From positions 237,501 to 301,500 of the forward strand of contig NZ_JAPEUL010000006.1 in assembly GCF_026113935.1 (NCBI RefSeq): 64,000 bases of DNA. Direction: 5' to 3'. The DNA is from Marinomonas rhodophyticola (GTDB taxonomy: Bacteria; Pseudomonadota; Gammaproteobacteria; Pseudomonadales; Marinomonadaceae). The translations under genes were made by a program, and so were the position numbers. The notes under the pieces are model-generated. The model did not search any database. It worked only from the letters and a program-made list of their open reading frames with translations, and was not told where the DNA came from. Shown here piece by piece: positions 41,589 to 54,821 of the stretch. Position 1 is the stretch's first letter. Each line of letters begins with the position of its first letter.

Positions 41589-42547
41589 TAGGCCGCCCTC
41601 TGCTTTTTATGAGACAAAGCAAACTCAACCACTTTGGTAAGCAACGCCGTTTTGTCTTCAGGGGTTTTCATTAGGGTTGGCGTGACCAACACATCCAAAC
41701 CTTGCCCTTGCAACCAAGTGGCGTCTTGCTGATCAAGATTGTCAATCACCATGGCCTGTAAGAATGTGCTGTAACAGTCATAGATGCCTTTTGAATCGAT
41801 ACTTTTCCCTACACTTTCAAGCATTTTATCCGCAGGGCCTTTTACCGTTTTTCCGCCAATTAAAGGCGAAACAGCAATGACATAAGCAGCGCTTTTTTCC
41901 ACCGCTTGCTGAATGTCCGGCACAGCGAGAATGGCACCAATGCTAACAATCGGATTGCTCGGCGCGATGATAATTAGGTCACTGTTAGCAATTTGCTCTA
42001 AGGCATTTTGGGTAGGTTTTGCCTTTTCGATTCCTTGGTACTCAATATCCAGCACGTCGGACTGACAATGCTCGCGTACAAAGAATTCTTGGAAAGACAG
42101 CCAGCCTTGTGGCGTCTTCACTCGGGTTTGCACCACATCATCTGTCGGCAACAAAATCGGCACGCTGACGCCATGACGTTTCGCCAAACGCTCGGTAATC
42201 TCGCTAGCGCTAACGCCTTGGTGTTTTAAATTCGTTCGATAAATATGCGTCGCTAAATCCAAATCCCCCAGAGTCATCCAAGTGTCTTGCCCTAAGGCTT
42301 TTAGCTCGGTGAGTACTTGATGCGTTTCGTTCTTGCGTCCCCAACCTTGCTGACGGTCAATCTGATCACCCAAAGAATAAATCAGCGTATCGATATCCGG
42401 TGAGACCCAAAGACCGTGAAATTCATCATCGTCGGCAATGTTGCCAATGATCTTGGTCGCGCTGGCGTATGGGCTTTTTGCCAAGCCTTCTGCCGCTTTG
42501 GCACCACCCACACCGCCAGCCAATAAGGTGATGTTTAAGCCGCTCAT
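41588..42547 (-). CDS. cofD: 2-phospho-L-lactate transferase (CofD)
   Basis: Transfers the activated side chain to FO. 319 residues with the N-terminal LLAGGVGGAKAAEGLA loop and the later VIAVSPLIGGKTVKGPADKML, both CofD/FbiA hallmarks. One-base overlaps with cofC and cofH point to coupled translation. Confidence 0.94.
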   Translation of the reverse strand: MSGLNITLLAGGVGGAKAAEGLAKSPYASATKIIGNIADDDEFHGLWVSPDIDTLIYSLGDQIDRQQGWGRKNETHQVLTELKALGQDTWMTLGDLDLATHIYRTNLKHQGVSASEITERLAKRHGVSVPILLPTDDVVQTRVKTPQGWLSFQEFFVREHCQSDVLDIEYQGIEKAKPTQNALEQIANSDLIIIAPSNPIVSIGAILAVPDIQQAVEKSAAYVIAVSPLIGGKTVKGPADKMLESVGKSIDSKGIYDCYSTFLQAMVIDNLDQQDATWLQGQGLDVLVTPTLMKTPEDKTALLTKVVEFALSHKKQRAA

Positions 42548-43788
42548 TACGCCACTCCTTGAATCGCAATGCGGTTCGATAAAGGCGCTTTGACCTTGTG
42601 TTCTACCAAGGGATAATCTCTAACCACTTCATATTTAGTGCTGCGCTGTACCGCATGCAGACCCGCCGCTTGAATATTGGCGACCATGTCTTCTGGAAAC
42701 ACTTCTTGCCCATGAGTGGCTCCTGCCGCACGGGAAATACTTTCGTTCATCAAAGTGCCGCCCAAATCATTGGCACCTGAGCGCAGCATTCTAGCGGCTA
42801 CATCGGACTCCATTTTCACCCATGAGGCTTGGATATTATCGATATGACCTTGCAGCATCAGGCGAGCAATGGCGTGCATTTTGAAATGCTCGTCTTGCGT
42901 TGGACCAGGGCGAACCTTGTCTGGATTATCCTTGTATAAACGGGTTTCGTAATGGATAAAACCTAACGGCACAAATTCAGTAAAGCCGCCAGTTTCCTTT
43001 TGAATATCGCGCAATAATTTGAGGTGATTGGCCCAATGAATTGGCTGATCAACATGACCATACATGATGGTCGACGTTGTCGGCACGCCAACAGAATGGG
43101 CGGCTTTGATAATGCGCACCCACTCTTCTGTAGTGAGTTTATTCTTGGTCAATTGCTTGCGCACTTCGGTATCTAAAATCTCTGCCGCTGTGCCCGGCAT
43201 AGAACCTAAACCAAGGTTCTTTAACTCGGTCAAAAACGCCTCTGGCTCAAGGCGACCTTTTTTGCAGCCATACCAAATTTCAAATGGGGAAAAGGCGTGA
43301 ATATGAATGTCTGGCACACGTTTTTTCACCGCGATAATAAGGTTACGGTAATAATCTGCGCCTATATCTGGATGCAATCCACCTTGAATACAGACTTCTG
43401 TCGCCCCTCGATTCCAAGCCTCTTCGGCTCGATCAGCCACTTGTTCGACCGTTAGGAACTCCGCTTCTTTGTCGCCTTTTTCTTTAGCGAAATTGCAAAA
43501 TCGGCACCCCATGTAACATACGTTAGTGAAATTGATATTGCGCGTAATCACAAAGGTTCCGACATTGCCGACGCGTTTTTCACGTACTTTATCAGCGGTG
43601 TCTAACACGGCTTGGGCTTCTGCACCTTGCGTAGCAAATAACACACAAGCGTCTTCGACACTCAGCTCTTCGCCCAGCAAAGATCTTTGCAAAATTGTTC
43701 GAATCGATTCGCTCACCTGACTATTGAACAGCACCGAATCTGGTGTGCTATCTAGAACATTGCTTGACGTTAAAGGAAATAGGTTCAT
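42547..43788 (-). CDS. cofH: FO synthase subunit 2 (radical SAM)
   Basis: Condenses tyrosine with 5-amino-6-ribitylaminouracil on the way to FO. 413 residues; radical-SAM cluster motif CYMGCRFC, preceded by FVITRNINFTNV. CofH and CofG are separate proteins here rather than fused as in actinobacterial FbiC. The ribityl substrate comes from the riboflavin pathway (ribD lies about 10 kb away). Confidence 0.94.
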   Translation of the reverse strand: MNLFPLTSSNVLDSTPDSVLFNSQVSESIRTILQRSLLGEELSVEDACVLFATQGAEAQAVLDTADKVREKRVGNVGTFVITRNINFTNVCYMGCRFCNFAKEKGDKEAEFLTVEQVADRAEEAWNRGATEVCIQGGLHPDIGADYYRNLIIAVKKRVPDIHIHAFSPFEIWYGCKKGRLEPEAFLTELKNLGLGSMPGTAAEILDTEVRKQLTKNKLTTEEWVRIIKAAHSVGVPTTSTIMYGHVDQPIHWANHLKLLRDIQKETGGFTEFVPLGFIHYETRLYKDNPDKVRPGPTQDEHFKMHAIARLMLQGHIDNIQASWVKMESDVAARMLRSGANDLGGTLMNESISRAAGATHGQEVFPEDMVANIQAAGLHAVQRSTKYEVVRDYPLVEHKVKAPLSNRIAIQGVA

Positions 43789-44914
43789 GCGATAACTCCT
43801 CCACTCACTTGAGCTGCACGGCTAGCCAGCGACGCGACTCGTTGCGTTAAATTAGGTGTTAGATATTTATTGTCCTGATGCTGAAAGCGGTCATAAATGG
43901 TCAGACGTTCTGCCAGCGAATAACCCAATCCTTCACAAGCTTGCGCCACGCTACTGATCTGCGGCCACGCTCTTTCTGGGTTAATAAAGTCTTTGGTCAA
44001 AGGCGAAATGCCGCCCCAATCGTTGATGCCCGCATTGATGTAACTGCCGTATTCGACTTCCAAATTTGGCGGTGCTTGTATGCTGATGTCATCGGGCAAG
44101 ATCAAACGGGCAACAGCGATGGTGCGCTTCATATCGTCTAAATTGGGTTCTTGATAGTTGGCCATCGCGGTGCCTGCTTTGGCGCGAAAATTCTGAATGA
44201 TGACTTCTTGGATATGCCCATAGGCAAGATGGCGATCACGAATGGCGATGAGACTGTTTACTCGGTCTGTCCAGCTTTCACCAATGCCAATCAGGATTCC
44301 TGTGGTGAAGGCGATATCAAGACGGCCCGCTTGCTCTATGGTGTCGAGCCGACGCTTAGGGGTTTTGTCTGGACAAGCATAATGAGCTTGGCCTTTTTTA
44401 AGTAACGTATTTGACACATTTTCCAGCATCATGCCCATGCTAGCCGCGACGGGTTTTAGGCGTTTCAGTTCATCAAAAGACAAGGCTCCCGCATTCACAT
44501 GAGGCAACAAACTGGTGTGCGTTAAGACACTTTCACATTGATCATGCAAATACTCTAAGGTGCTGTCGTAACCTAAATTGGCCAACATATCGCGAGCTTT
44601 CTGATGGCGCTCTTCTGGGCGCTCGCCCAAACTGAACAAAGCTTCTTTGCAATCTAATGCCGCACCTTCTCGAGCGGTTTTTAGCACTTGTTCTGGTGTC
44701 ATGTAATTAGCATGAGGAGACTCTGGCGACTGCACAAAGGTGCAATAACCGCAGGTATCACGACACATATTGGTTAAGGGTATAAACACTTTTTTGAATA
44801 AGTAAGTTGTTTACCCCAAGCGTTATCACGCGCTTTAGCGGCTTCTTGGCAGAGTGCGTACAAGTCTGGCCCAGTAGCAAACTCATAAGATATGGCTTCA
44901 GAATCAGAGATCAT
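43785..44914 (-). CDS. cofG: FO synthase subunit 1 (radical SAM, frameshifted)
   Basis: Closes the deazaflavin ring of FO. The ATG at 44914, after a GGAG ribosome binding site, starts MISDSEAISYEFATGPDLYALCQEA... LTYSKK. The frame then breaks at a run of six T (plus strand 44790-44795); one more base restores KKVFIPLTNMCRDTCGYCTF with the radical-SAM Cys cluster. The rest is open to 43785, where it overlaps cofH by 4 bases. First gene of the six-gene F420 operon; two palindromes lie upstream. Confidence 0.92.
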
Positions 44915-44950
44915 AGTCACTCCACGCGTTAGTGGTTAAATGAGATTAAA

Positions 44951-44982
44951 TTAACTTTTTTACCATTTGGTATAAAAATTAA
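44951..44982. promoter_or_regulatory. RutR-like operator 1, upstream of cofG
   Basis: TACCATTTGGTA at 44961-44972 inside a wider AT-rich palindrome (TTAA...TTAA). It fits the E. coli RutR consensus TTGACCANNTGGTCAA in its ACCANNTGGT core and lies about 45 bases upstream of the cofG start. Confidence 0.5.
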
Positions 44983-45075
44983 TAGCAACCATTTTGCGCA
45001 GAGTAAATTGTTTTTATTAGTGCAAAACACGCACTGATAAAGGGCTAGCGGTCTAAAGTTTAGTTAAGTAATAAG

Positions 45076-45091
45076 TTAACCAAAAGGTTAA
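45076..45091. promoter_or_regulatory. RutR-like operator 2
   Basis: TTAACCAAAAGGTTAA, a perfect palindrome with 6-bp arms and a 4-base centre, between cofG and the regulator gene. Only the AACC/GGTT frame is shared with operator 1. Confidence 0.4.
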
Positions 45092-45130
45092 GATGATGAA
45101 AAGTGGCGTTTTTTTGCACAGTTCAATGAC

Positions 45131-45832
45131 TCAAAAAAAACGCCATTTATTGAAATACCAGAGGAAAAACTTGATAAAATTATTTTTAATTATTTTTTTG
45201 GCACCAAGAGCGCGCACAACGAAATCCGTCACCGCTAGTTCCGCTCGTTCAAAATCATCTTCGTCCAAACGATGTTTTCCTAATAGCACTTCCATTTGTA
45301 CCGAGAAATCGGCATAGGTTTGTGTCGCCGCCCAGATAGTAAAAAACAAATGCTCAGGATCTACATCCTCAATTAATCCCTTATTTATCCAAGACTTAAC
45401 CAATATAACATCTCGATCAAACTGCGGTTTTAAGTGGCTAATTAGGTACTCTTTTAAGACAGGTGCACCACTGATGATTTCATGAGCAAAGACTTTAGAA
45501 CCATTCGGGTACAATCGTGAAAGCTGCATTTTTTCACGCACATAGCGACGAATAACCGCTTCGGGCGTGTCACCTTGCGTTTCAAGAAATGACAGCTTTT
45601 CTATCCATATATCGAGCATCTCTTTTAACACGCGTTTGTAGAGTAACTCTTTGTTTGGAAAGTAATAAATAAGATTTTGCTTAGAAATATTTGCCGTTAT
45701 CGCAATCGCTTCCATAGAAGACCCGCTGTAACCTTTTTCTGCAAATAACACTTCAGCAGAACGCAGTATACGTGACTCTAATTCTTCTCTATTAATTGAT
45801 TGTTTTGTGCGTTTCGCTTTCTTCTCAACCAA
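45131..45832 (-). CDS. rutR: TetR-family regulator, RutR-like
   Basis: 233 residues. N-terminal HTH (ILRSAEVLFAEKGYSGSSMEAIAITANISKQNLIYYFPNKELLYKRVL) and a C-terminal domain matching RutR/YcdC (FAHEIISGAPVLKEYL; DPEHLFFTIWAATQTYADF). RutR represses pyrimidine catabolic genes and is released by uracil or thymine. It lies between the F420 operon (same strand, downstream) and the pyrimidine operon (divergent). Symbol by similarity; the ligand is inferred. Confidence 0.82.
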   Translation of the reverse strand: MVEKKAKRTKQSINREELESRILRSAEVLFAEKGYSGSSMEAIAITANISKQNLIYYFPNKELLYKRVLKEMLDIWIEKLSFLETQGDTPEAVIRRYVREKMQLSRLYPNGSKVFAHEIISGAPVLKEYLISHLKPQFDRDVILVKSWINKGLIEDVDPEHLFFTIWAATQTYADFSVQMEVLLGKHRLDEDDFERAELAVTDFVVRALGAKKIIKNNFIKFFLWYFNKWRFF

Positions 45833-46036
45833 AATCCAATCCGCCTTAATACAAAAAGTACATTCTTTTTTAACCTTATAAGACGCTGTTTTTATTAAAC
45901 ATTATCTTTTTCTCAAGTTTTAAAATAGCACAGTCAGATAACTCTAACGAGTCTTTCTCGACAAACTTGATTAAAACTTGGCCTACTTATTGCTGACCTG
46001 AAAGGCAAGTTATTGATTATTTTTTTATCGTCATTT

Positions 46037-46052
46037 TTTACCTTTTGGTAAA
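46037..46052. promoter_or_regulatory. RutR-like operator 3, upstream of the pyrimidine operon
   Basis: TTTACCTTTTGGTAAA, perfect 6-bp arms around TTTT, 29 bases upstream of the pydC-like start. It shares the TTWACC-N4-GGTWAA form with the two sites before cofG. Confidence 0.5.
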
Positions 46053-46081
46053 GGTATTGGAAGCAGGATTAGGAGTAAGCC

Positions 46082-47324
46082 ATGCAAGACCTTCGTATCA
46101 ACCAGCAACGCCTTTGGGACTCCCTAATGGAAATGGGCGACATTGGCGGTACAGAAAAAGGCGGTTGTAACCGTCTTGCAGGAACAGACTTAGACAAGCA
46201 AGCCCGTGATCTTTTTGTTTCTTGGTGTAAAGCCTGTGGCTGTACCGTTGAAGTCGATAAAATTGGCAATATCTTTGCTCGTCGTTCTGGCATAAATAAT
46301 GACTTACCAGCCGTCGGCACTGGCAGCCACCTTGATACACAACCGACTGGCGGCAAGTTCGATGGTGTTTTCGGTGTTCTTTCTGGCGTTGAAGTACTGC
46401 GCACATTGCATGAAAACAACATTGCAACGCCCACGGCAATGGAATTCTCCGTTTGGACCAACGAAGAAGGGTCACGTTTCCAACCCGCTATGCAGGACTT
46501 CAGGAACCTATGTTGGCCGCTTTGATCTGGAAACTGAATTAAACAAAACGGACGTCAATGGCATTCGTCTTGGTGACGAACTAGAACGTATTGGTTATTT
46601 AGGCGAAATGGAATTAGGCAGCCGACACATGGGCGCATTTTTCGAAGCGCACATCGAACAAGGGCCAATTTTAGAGGATGAAGAAAAAGCCATTGGTATA
46701 GTTCGACTAGGCCAAGGCATCCGCTGGTACAACATTGAAGTGGTCGGTCGCCCTTCTCATTCAGGCACCACACCAATGCATCTTCGCAAGGACGCTATGT
46801 TAGCGGCTTCTGCCATTGTCACCGAAATGAACGCCATCGCGCATCGTCATGAAAATGGCTTGGGTACGGTGGGTTTTATGCAAGTCTGGCCAAACTCACG
46901 CAATACGATTCCGGGCAATGTGACATTCAGCGCAGACCTTCGTAACCCTAAACCTGATGTTTTGCTCACCATGCATGAAGAGCTATTAGCCTTTTGCAAA
47001 GAAATCGCCCTTGATCATGGTGTCGACGTCAACGTTGATCCTTTTTGGTATTTCGCTCCAGTAGAGTTTAACGCTTCTGACGACGTAAAAGCCGCCACGG
47101 AAAAGCTTGGTTATAGCCATATGGACATCTATGCAGGTGCAGGACATGACGCCTGTTACATGGCGGATTTAGTACCAACTGGAATGATTTTTACGCCTTG
47201 TTTGAACGGTATCAGTCATAACGAAGCAGAATACAGCTCACCAGAAGAATGCGCGGCCGGAGCCAATGTGCTGCTGCACGCCATGCTCGAAGCCAGTGAA
47301 CGCATCGCCAAAGAACATCAATAA
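46082..47324 (+). CDS. pydC: N-carbamoyl-amino acid hydrolase / beta-ureidopropionase (frameshifted)
   Basis: M20-type metallohydrolase that opens N-carbamoyl-beta-alanine or related N-carbamoyl amino acids, releasing CO2 and ammonia. Metal ligands: GSHLDTQPTGGKFDG, TNEEGSRF, HIEQGP and a late GAGHDACYM. The frame shifts near 46495-46500 (after NEEGSRFQPAMQ); dropping one base restores SGTYVGRFDLETELNKTDVNG and the frame to 47324. AGGAG precedes the ATG. First gene of an operon with an NCS1 transporter and a dihydropyrimidinase. HyuC or AllC-type activity is possible. Confidence 0.85.
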
Positions 47325-47407
47325 ACCATGACAACAAGCAAGTGAAGACAACAACGAACCATTGAATGAAACCCATAAATAATTGAAAAGTAGAAGAGGT
47401 GGCAAAA

Positions 47408-50398
<2,991 letters not shown>

Positions 50399-50429
50399 GA
50401 CAATCATTTAAAAGGGCCGCAGCCCTTAA

Positions 50430-50499
50430 CTCATTGAGCGAATAACATTTCTACGAGGAAGGCGATAGTTTCGAGAAGAAATGTTATTCGATCGATGAG
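50430..50499. repeat. Long imperfect inverted repeat
   Basis: Perfect 14-bp arms CGAATAACATTTCT (50439-50452) and AGAAATGTTATTCG (50477-50490), extended by CTCAT/ATGAG at the outside; loop 24 bases. It lies between convergent pydB and pgpA. It may serve both as terminator or be a small mobile-type repeat; T tracts are absent. Confidence 0.6.
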
Positions 50500-50515
50500 C
50501 TTCTAAACTTATCCG

Positions 50516-50998
50516 TTACAAGACAAATTCGACCAACGCTTGTAGTACGACAAAAGACATAACACCGGCCAAAATATCGTCTAGCATGATACCGAAGCCG
50601 CCGTGGACGTTTTTATCGACCCATGAGATAGGCCAAGGCTTCAAGATATCGAATAAACGAAACAAGACAAAGCCCAGCACGATATAAAACCAACCTGCTG
50701 GCGCTAGCCACATGGTGATCCAGAAGCCGACAAACTCATCCCAGACGATACCAGCATGATCATGTACGCCCATGTCTTTAGAGGTTTTACCACAAAGGTA
50801 AATCCCCACTAATGAGGTCACTACTAGCATCATAAAATACGCTGTCGCGCTTAAATCCTGTAATAACCAAATAAAAATCGGCACAGCCGCAAGCGTACCA
50901 AAAGTACCAGGTGCTTTTGGTGCAGCACCAGAACCAAGACCAAATGCCAGAAAATGTATCGGGTTACGCCATACGGACGCGGGGGCAGAGTTTGCCAT
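50516..50998 (-). CDS. pgpA: Phosphatidylglycerophosphatase A
   Basis: 160-residue inner-membrane enzyme that dephosphorylates PGP to phosphatidylglycerol. PgpA motifs: GSGAAPKAPGTFGTLAAVP, HDHAGIVWDEFVGFWIT, and FDILKPWPISWVDKNVHGGFGIMLDDILAG. It follows thiL by 58 bases, the conserved thiL-pgpA arrangement. Confidence 0.95.
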   Translation of the reverse strand: MANSAPASVWRNPIHFLAFGLGSGAAPKAPGTFGTLAAVPIFIWLLQDLSATAYFMMLVVTSLVGIYLCGKTSKDMGVHDHAGIVWDEFVGFWITMWLAPAGWFYIVLGFVLFRLFDILKPWPISWVDKNVHGGFGIMLDDILAGVMSFVVLQALVEFVL

Positions 50999-51056
50999 GG
51001 TGTTGCTACCTATCTATTAAATGAAAACCTAAAAATTTTTGTGAACTCTCATGGCT

Positions 51057-52008
51057 CTAAAAATGTTGCCAGCCAGTTATCTCGCCATCATAGTGTTGAA
51101 TCACCAAGCCCTCTTCGACAATCTCGCCAACCTTGGTGCATGGCAAGCGCAATGTTTGGGTGATTAATGCAATTTCAGCAGCTTGTTCTTTTGCTGCGGT
51201 AAAGCATAACTCGTAATCATCACCGCCGGTTAAGGCTAACGCCACCGCTGCATCTGGCCGCCACTGGCTTAACTGCGCAGAAATAGGCAAATGCTGCGCA
51301 TCGATATTCGCGCCGACGCCTGAGGCCTTGAGTATATGCTGGATATCTTGCGCAAGACCATCGGAAATATCCATCATGGCATGCACTACACGTTTGAGCG
51401 CCATACCAGCAATCAGTCTTGGTTGTGGCCGCCAAAAACGCTCATAGAAGTAATCAAAACGCTCACTGGATACTTGCAACTCCCCTGTGACAATCGGCAC
51501 GGCCGCCGCGGCATCACCGAGCAGTCCAGTCACATAAATATCGTCACCGACCTTGGCTCCACTGCGCTTTACCGCCATGTCTGGCTCAACATAACCATGC
51601 ACTTGCAGCGTAATCGTCAGTGGCCCTTTGGTGGTATCGCCACCCACTAAGGCCAAACCAATGGGACTCAGCCAGTTCCGCCATACCTTGCGCCAAACCC
51701 GCTAACCATTGCGGATCTGATTCAGGAATCGTCAGTCCCAAGGTGAAAAACGCTGGTTTTGCGCCCATTGCCGCTAAATCGCTCACACAGCTTGCCACCG
51801 CGCGATAACCAATATCCACAGGATCCGCGTCAAAAGGGAAATGTCGCCCTTCGACTAGAGTATCCATGGAAAACACCAGACTCTGCCCCAGCGGCACTTG
51901 CACCTGTGCGCAATCATCACCAATACCTAACAGAAGATCCCCGCGCCCTTGTGTACTTGCCATCACGGACGCTTGAAAGATATTTTGTATCAACTCGAAT
52001 TCTTTCAA
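51057..52008 (-). CDS. thiL: Thiamine-monophosphate kinase (frameshifted)
   Basis: Phosphorylates TMP to TPP. The start is TTG at 52008 after AAGGATC. The N-terminal frame has LLGIGDDCAQVQV and SMDTLVEGRHFPFD, and ends ELAESH. The remainder (GLALVGGDTTKGPLTITLQ... GWQHF) is in another frame; one extra base at about 51659-51661 explains it. Joined length is about 316, as expected. ThiL is essential in most gammaproteobacteria, which favours a sequence error. Confidence 0.92.
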
Positions 52009-52124
52009 CAGAAGATCCTTACTTATCTTGATAAAAGGTCAATTAAAAGGCATTCGCTGAGCAGTAAAAGCACGCCTGTTTTAGAGCAGAAAGGATACCG
52101 TATTATCGGCAGTCTGTCAGAAGC

Positions 52125-52160
52125 AAAAAAGGCAGATTGCTCTGAACAACCTGCCCTTTT
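52125..52160 (-). terminator. Terminator after the DUF6172-like gene
   Basis: GGCAG...CTGCC stem with inner TTG/CAA pairing followed by TTTTTT on the minus strand, 32 bases past the stop. Confidence 0.8.
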
Positions 52161-52191
52161 GGGAATGCATCATTACCACAGTAAAAAAGCG

Positions 52192-52485
52192 TTAATCTTC
52201 AGAACGCTTAGCCCGTGTCTTAGGTGTTGGGATCACTTCTAGATAAAAAGACTTCCAATGCTGGCTTTGTGCCGAGCTAATATTGGTATTGATATCGCCT
52301 TCGTGGATCGCACGTGCCTTGTCAGCAGTTTGACCAAACTTGCAGTTAAATCCCCAAAAATCCGCCCCCTCTGGCAAGGCTTTATTGCGTTCCGCTTTGA
52401 TGTATTGCTTAACTTCGTTTTTCGCTTCTTCGATGAGGCGCTGATATGGCTTTTTTGGGTGAGATAAGACAAAGTTCTTTTTCAT
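52192..52485 (-). CDS. Small conserved protein (DUF6172-like)
   Basis: 97 residues, basic and soluble (MKKNFVLSHPKKPYQRLIEEAKNEV...), with ALPEGADFWGFNCKFGQ and SFYLEVIPTPK. I recall close relatives in marine gammaproteobacteria named DUF6172; function unknown. It has its own terminator and sits between nusB and thiL, interrupting the usual nusB-thiL pair. The 265 bases upstream of it (52486-52750) show nothing I can name. Confidence 0.65.
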   Translation of the reverse strand: MKKNFVLSHPKKPYQRLIEEAKNEVKQYIKAERNKALPEGADFWGFNCKFGQTADKARAIHEGDINTNISSAQSQHWKSFYLEVIPTPKTRAKRSED

Positions 52486-52751
52486 TATGATCCTAAAAAT
52501 ATTGGGTAAAGCAGCGTAACAACCACCTTGATACCCACCTATGATAGCGGGTTAAGAATAAACCAGCCATCAATAAGAAAGATAAGACGTGTTTTTTGGT
52601 TGATTAAAAATAACAAAGACTCTGTCTAGAGAACCTTTGCCTCAAGAACAATCTCTTGGATTCAGAACGTATTTACCGAGCACCACCTCGATGTTTAAAA
52701 GGTAATGCGATCTCTACATAAAGTGTGTCTGCTATATCCATGAACAGGCAT

Positions 52752-52789
52752 AAAAAACCCCGTTATTAGCCAGTAATAACGGGGTTTTT
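52752..52789 (-). terminator. Terminator downstream of nusB
   Basis: AAAAACCCCGTTATT / AATAACGGGGTTTTT, a near-perfect stem with T tracts on both strands, 62 bases past nusB. Confidence 0.88.
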
Positions 52790-52850
52790 AGTTATCTTTT
52801 ATTAGTTATCTTTATAAACGCTATTTCGCGTTTATAAAACAGTCTTTCGG

Positions 52851-53363
52851 TTACTTGTTGGCTTCACGGCGAGCGGCGATTTCTTCGCGGCGCACACGTT
52901 GTGCTAGTTTATCCAGAATGCCGTTAACGTATTTATGGCTTTCGGTAGCACCAAAGGCTTTAGCAAGCTCAACACTTTCGTTGATCGCAACACGGTAGGG
53001 TACGTCTAAACGTTGAGACAACTCATACGAACCAATTCGCATTACCGCTAACTCGATCGGATCCAGTTCGCTCAATGGACGGTCCAGTAGTTCTTCAAAC
53101 AAAGCGTCTAGTTTCTTAGCGCTTGCCGTGACACCTTGCAGCAACTCACGAAAGTAGACTTTGTCACAAGAATCCATATCTTGATCTTGGTTCATTACGA
53201 ACTGGGTTTCTATCTCGCTAACCGCAGTTTTGTTCATCTGCCACTGGTAGACAGCTTGCAATGCCAAACGACGAGAAGCACTGCGCAATTGCGAACGTGA
53301 AGGCTTTTTATCCTTACGTTTTGGTGTTGGAGTTTGGTCGTTTGTTGTTTCCACTTCGCTCAT
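52851..53363 (-). CDS. nusB: Transcription antitermination factor NusB
   Basis: All-helical RNA-binding protein that pairs with S10 on boxA RNA. Signatures SRRLALQAVYQWQMN, LDPIELAVMRIGSYEL and the C-terminal ESHKYVNGILDKLAQ. About 170 residues with an extra charged N-terminal extension. The ATG at 53363 follows GAGG; a TTG 12 bases upstream overlaps that site. It usually follows ribH; here that gene is absent. Confidence 0.95.
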   Translation of the reverse strand: MSEVETTNDQTPTPKRKDKKPSRSQLRSASRRLALQAVYQWQMNKTAVSEIETQFVMNQDQDMDSCDKVYFRELLQGVTASAKKLDALFEELLDRPLSELDPIELAVMRIGSYELSQRLDVPYRVAINESVELAKAFGATESHKYVNGILDKLAQRVRREEIAARREANK

Positions 53364-53414
53364 TTTTTGCCTCAATTGTCCAGACTACGCCGCCTTATGG
53401 GCTGACGCTTTTTG

Positions 53415-53445
53415 CCTGTTTGGCTTTTGTCTGTTTGGCTTTTGT
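53415..53445. repeat. Short tandem repeat in the nusB leader
   Basis: CTGTTTGGCTTTTGT occurs twice in direct succession (53416-53430, 53431-53445), upstream of nusB. Low information otherwise. Confidence 0.6.
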
Positions 53446-53633
53446 TTATTTAGAAAATACCCTTGGTTGTTAAAGAGCTACTAGATACGGCTTTTAGACA
53501 GCATCTGAGTCATATCGACCAAAGGTACGAATATACGGGTTGTCTTGGGCGGCGATTATAGCAACATTTATTCTAGGTTTCTCGGCAAAGTTTTCTAAAT
53601 ATTCATAAGAAAAAACATTTTTCAGGGATTTTC

Positions 53634-53665
53634 AAAAAAAACCTGAGAAAGCAATAACTCAGCTT
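53634..53665 (-). terminator. Terminator of nrdR-ribD
   Basis: CTGAG...CTCAG stem with a 10-base loop followed by a T run (eight bases) on the minus strand, immediately past the ribD stop. It cuts ribD off from nusB. Confidence 0.75.
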
Positions 53666-53669
53666 TTAC

Positions 53670-54821
53670 CTATTCGTCAAAATCACCTTCAAAATCTTCA
53701 TCTAGGTATTTTGGCAAATAAACCAAACGCACATCTTGCCCAACTTGGCGAACCGATTTCAATGTCAGCTCAACGGCTTCGTCCATGGCCTCTAAAGGCA
53801 ATTTAAATAACGGACGTGCGCTAGAACCCAATAATTTCGGCGCCATGTACACCACGATTTCGTCGATCAGACCTGCTTCTAAAAAACCACCAGCCAATTC
53901 AGCGCCAGCTTCTAATAAAACTTCGTTAATGCCGGCATCGGCAAGTTGTTCCATTGCGTCCAGTAGATCGAGCCGACCATCTTCGCCACGCGGAGCAAAA
54001 CGCACCGTCACGCCCTTCTTGGTCAGGACTTCTAAATGCTCTTCTTCCACTTCGTCTTCGACAGAAAACACCCATGCCTGATTCGCTGGGTAGAGAATTT
54101 TGGCTTCTGGAAGAATCGACAGAGCGGTGTCCATCACCACACGAATCGGCTGACGCACGCTTTTGGGGTCCGCTTCTTGGTCATTATTATCGATACGGAC
54201 CGTCATGCTAGGATTGTCCGCCAATACCGAACCAATCCCCGTCACAATCGCATCACTTTGCGCGCGCAAACGTTGTACATCAAGGCGCGCTGCAGGGCAC
54301 GTAATCCATTGGCTCTCACCAGATTCCATTGCCGTGCGGCCATCCATACTCATCGCAAGCTTCACTCGCACATAAGGCAGCCCTTCACGCATACGCTTGA
54401 TAAAACCTGGATTCAACGCCTCACATTCCGCTTCTAGAACGGGGCCGATAATCTCAATCCCGGCTTTTTTAAGTTTTGCCAAACCATTACCAGACACTTC
54501 AGGATTCGGGTCTTGCATGCCGTAAACAACGCGCGCGACGCCCGCTTTAATCAAGGCATCGGCACAAGGCGGCGTTTTGCCTTGATGACTGCAAGGCTCT
54601 AAGGTGACATAAGCCGTTGCGCCAACAGCATCTTGTTTGGCATCCGCTAATGCGTTGACTTCGGCGTGACCTTCTCCGGCTTTAATATGAAAACCTTGGC
54701 CAATGATTTGCTGATCTTTAACCAACACACAACCAACACGTGGGTTTGGATGAGTGGTATAACGGCCTTTTTTCGCGAGCTGGATGGCTTTCGCCATCCA
54801 ATATTCATGGTTATATGTCAT
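53670..54821 (-). CDS. ribD: Bifunctional riboflavin deaminase/reductase
   Basis: Deaminase (about 1-145) and reductase (about 146-365) of riboflavin synthesis, leading to 5-amino-6-ribitylaminouracil, which is also the FO precursor. Zinc motif HAEVNAL and [11 protein letters not shown]; reductase [15 protein letters not shown]. An acidic tail ([10 protein letters not shown]) is added. Start overlaps the nrdR stop by 4 bases. The usual ribE, ribBA and ribH do not follow. Confidence 0.96.
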   Translation of the reverse strand: MTYNHEYWMAKAIQLAKKGRYTTHPNPRVGCVLVKDQQIIGQGFHIKAGEGHAEVNALADAKQDAVGATAYVTLEPCSHQGKTPPCADALIKAGVARVVYGMQDPNPEVSGNGLAKLKKAGIEIIGPVLEAECEALNPGFIKRMREGLPYVRVKLAMSMDGRTAMESGESQWITCPAARLDVQRLRAQSDAIVTGIGSVLADNPSMTVRIDNNDQEADPKSVRQPIRVVMDTALSILPEAKILYPANQAWVFSVEDEVEEEHLEVLTKKGVTVRFAPRGEDGRLDLLDAMEQLADAGINEVLLEAGAELAGGFLEAGLIDEIVVYMAPKLLGSSARPLFKLPLEAMDEAVELTLKSVRQVGQDVRLVYLPKYLDEDFEGDFDE

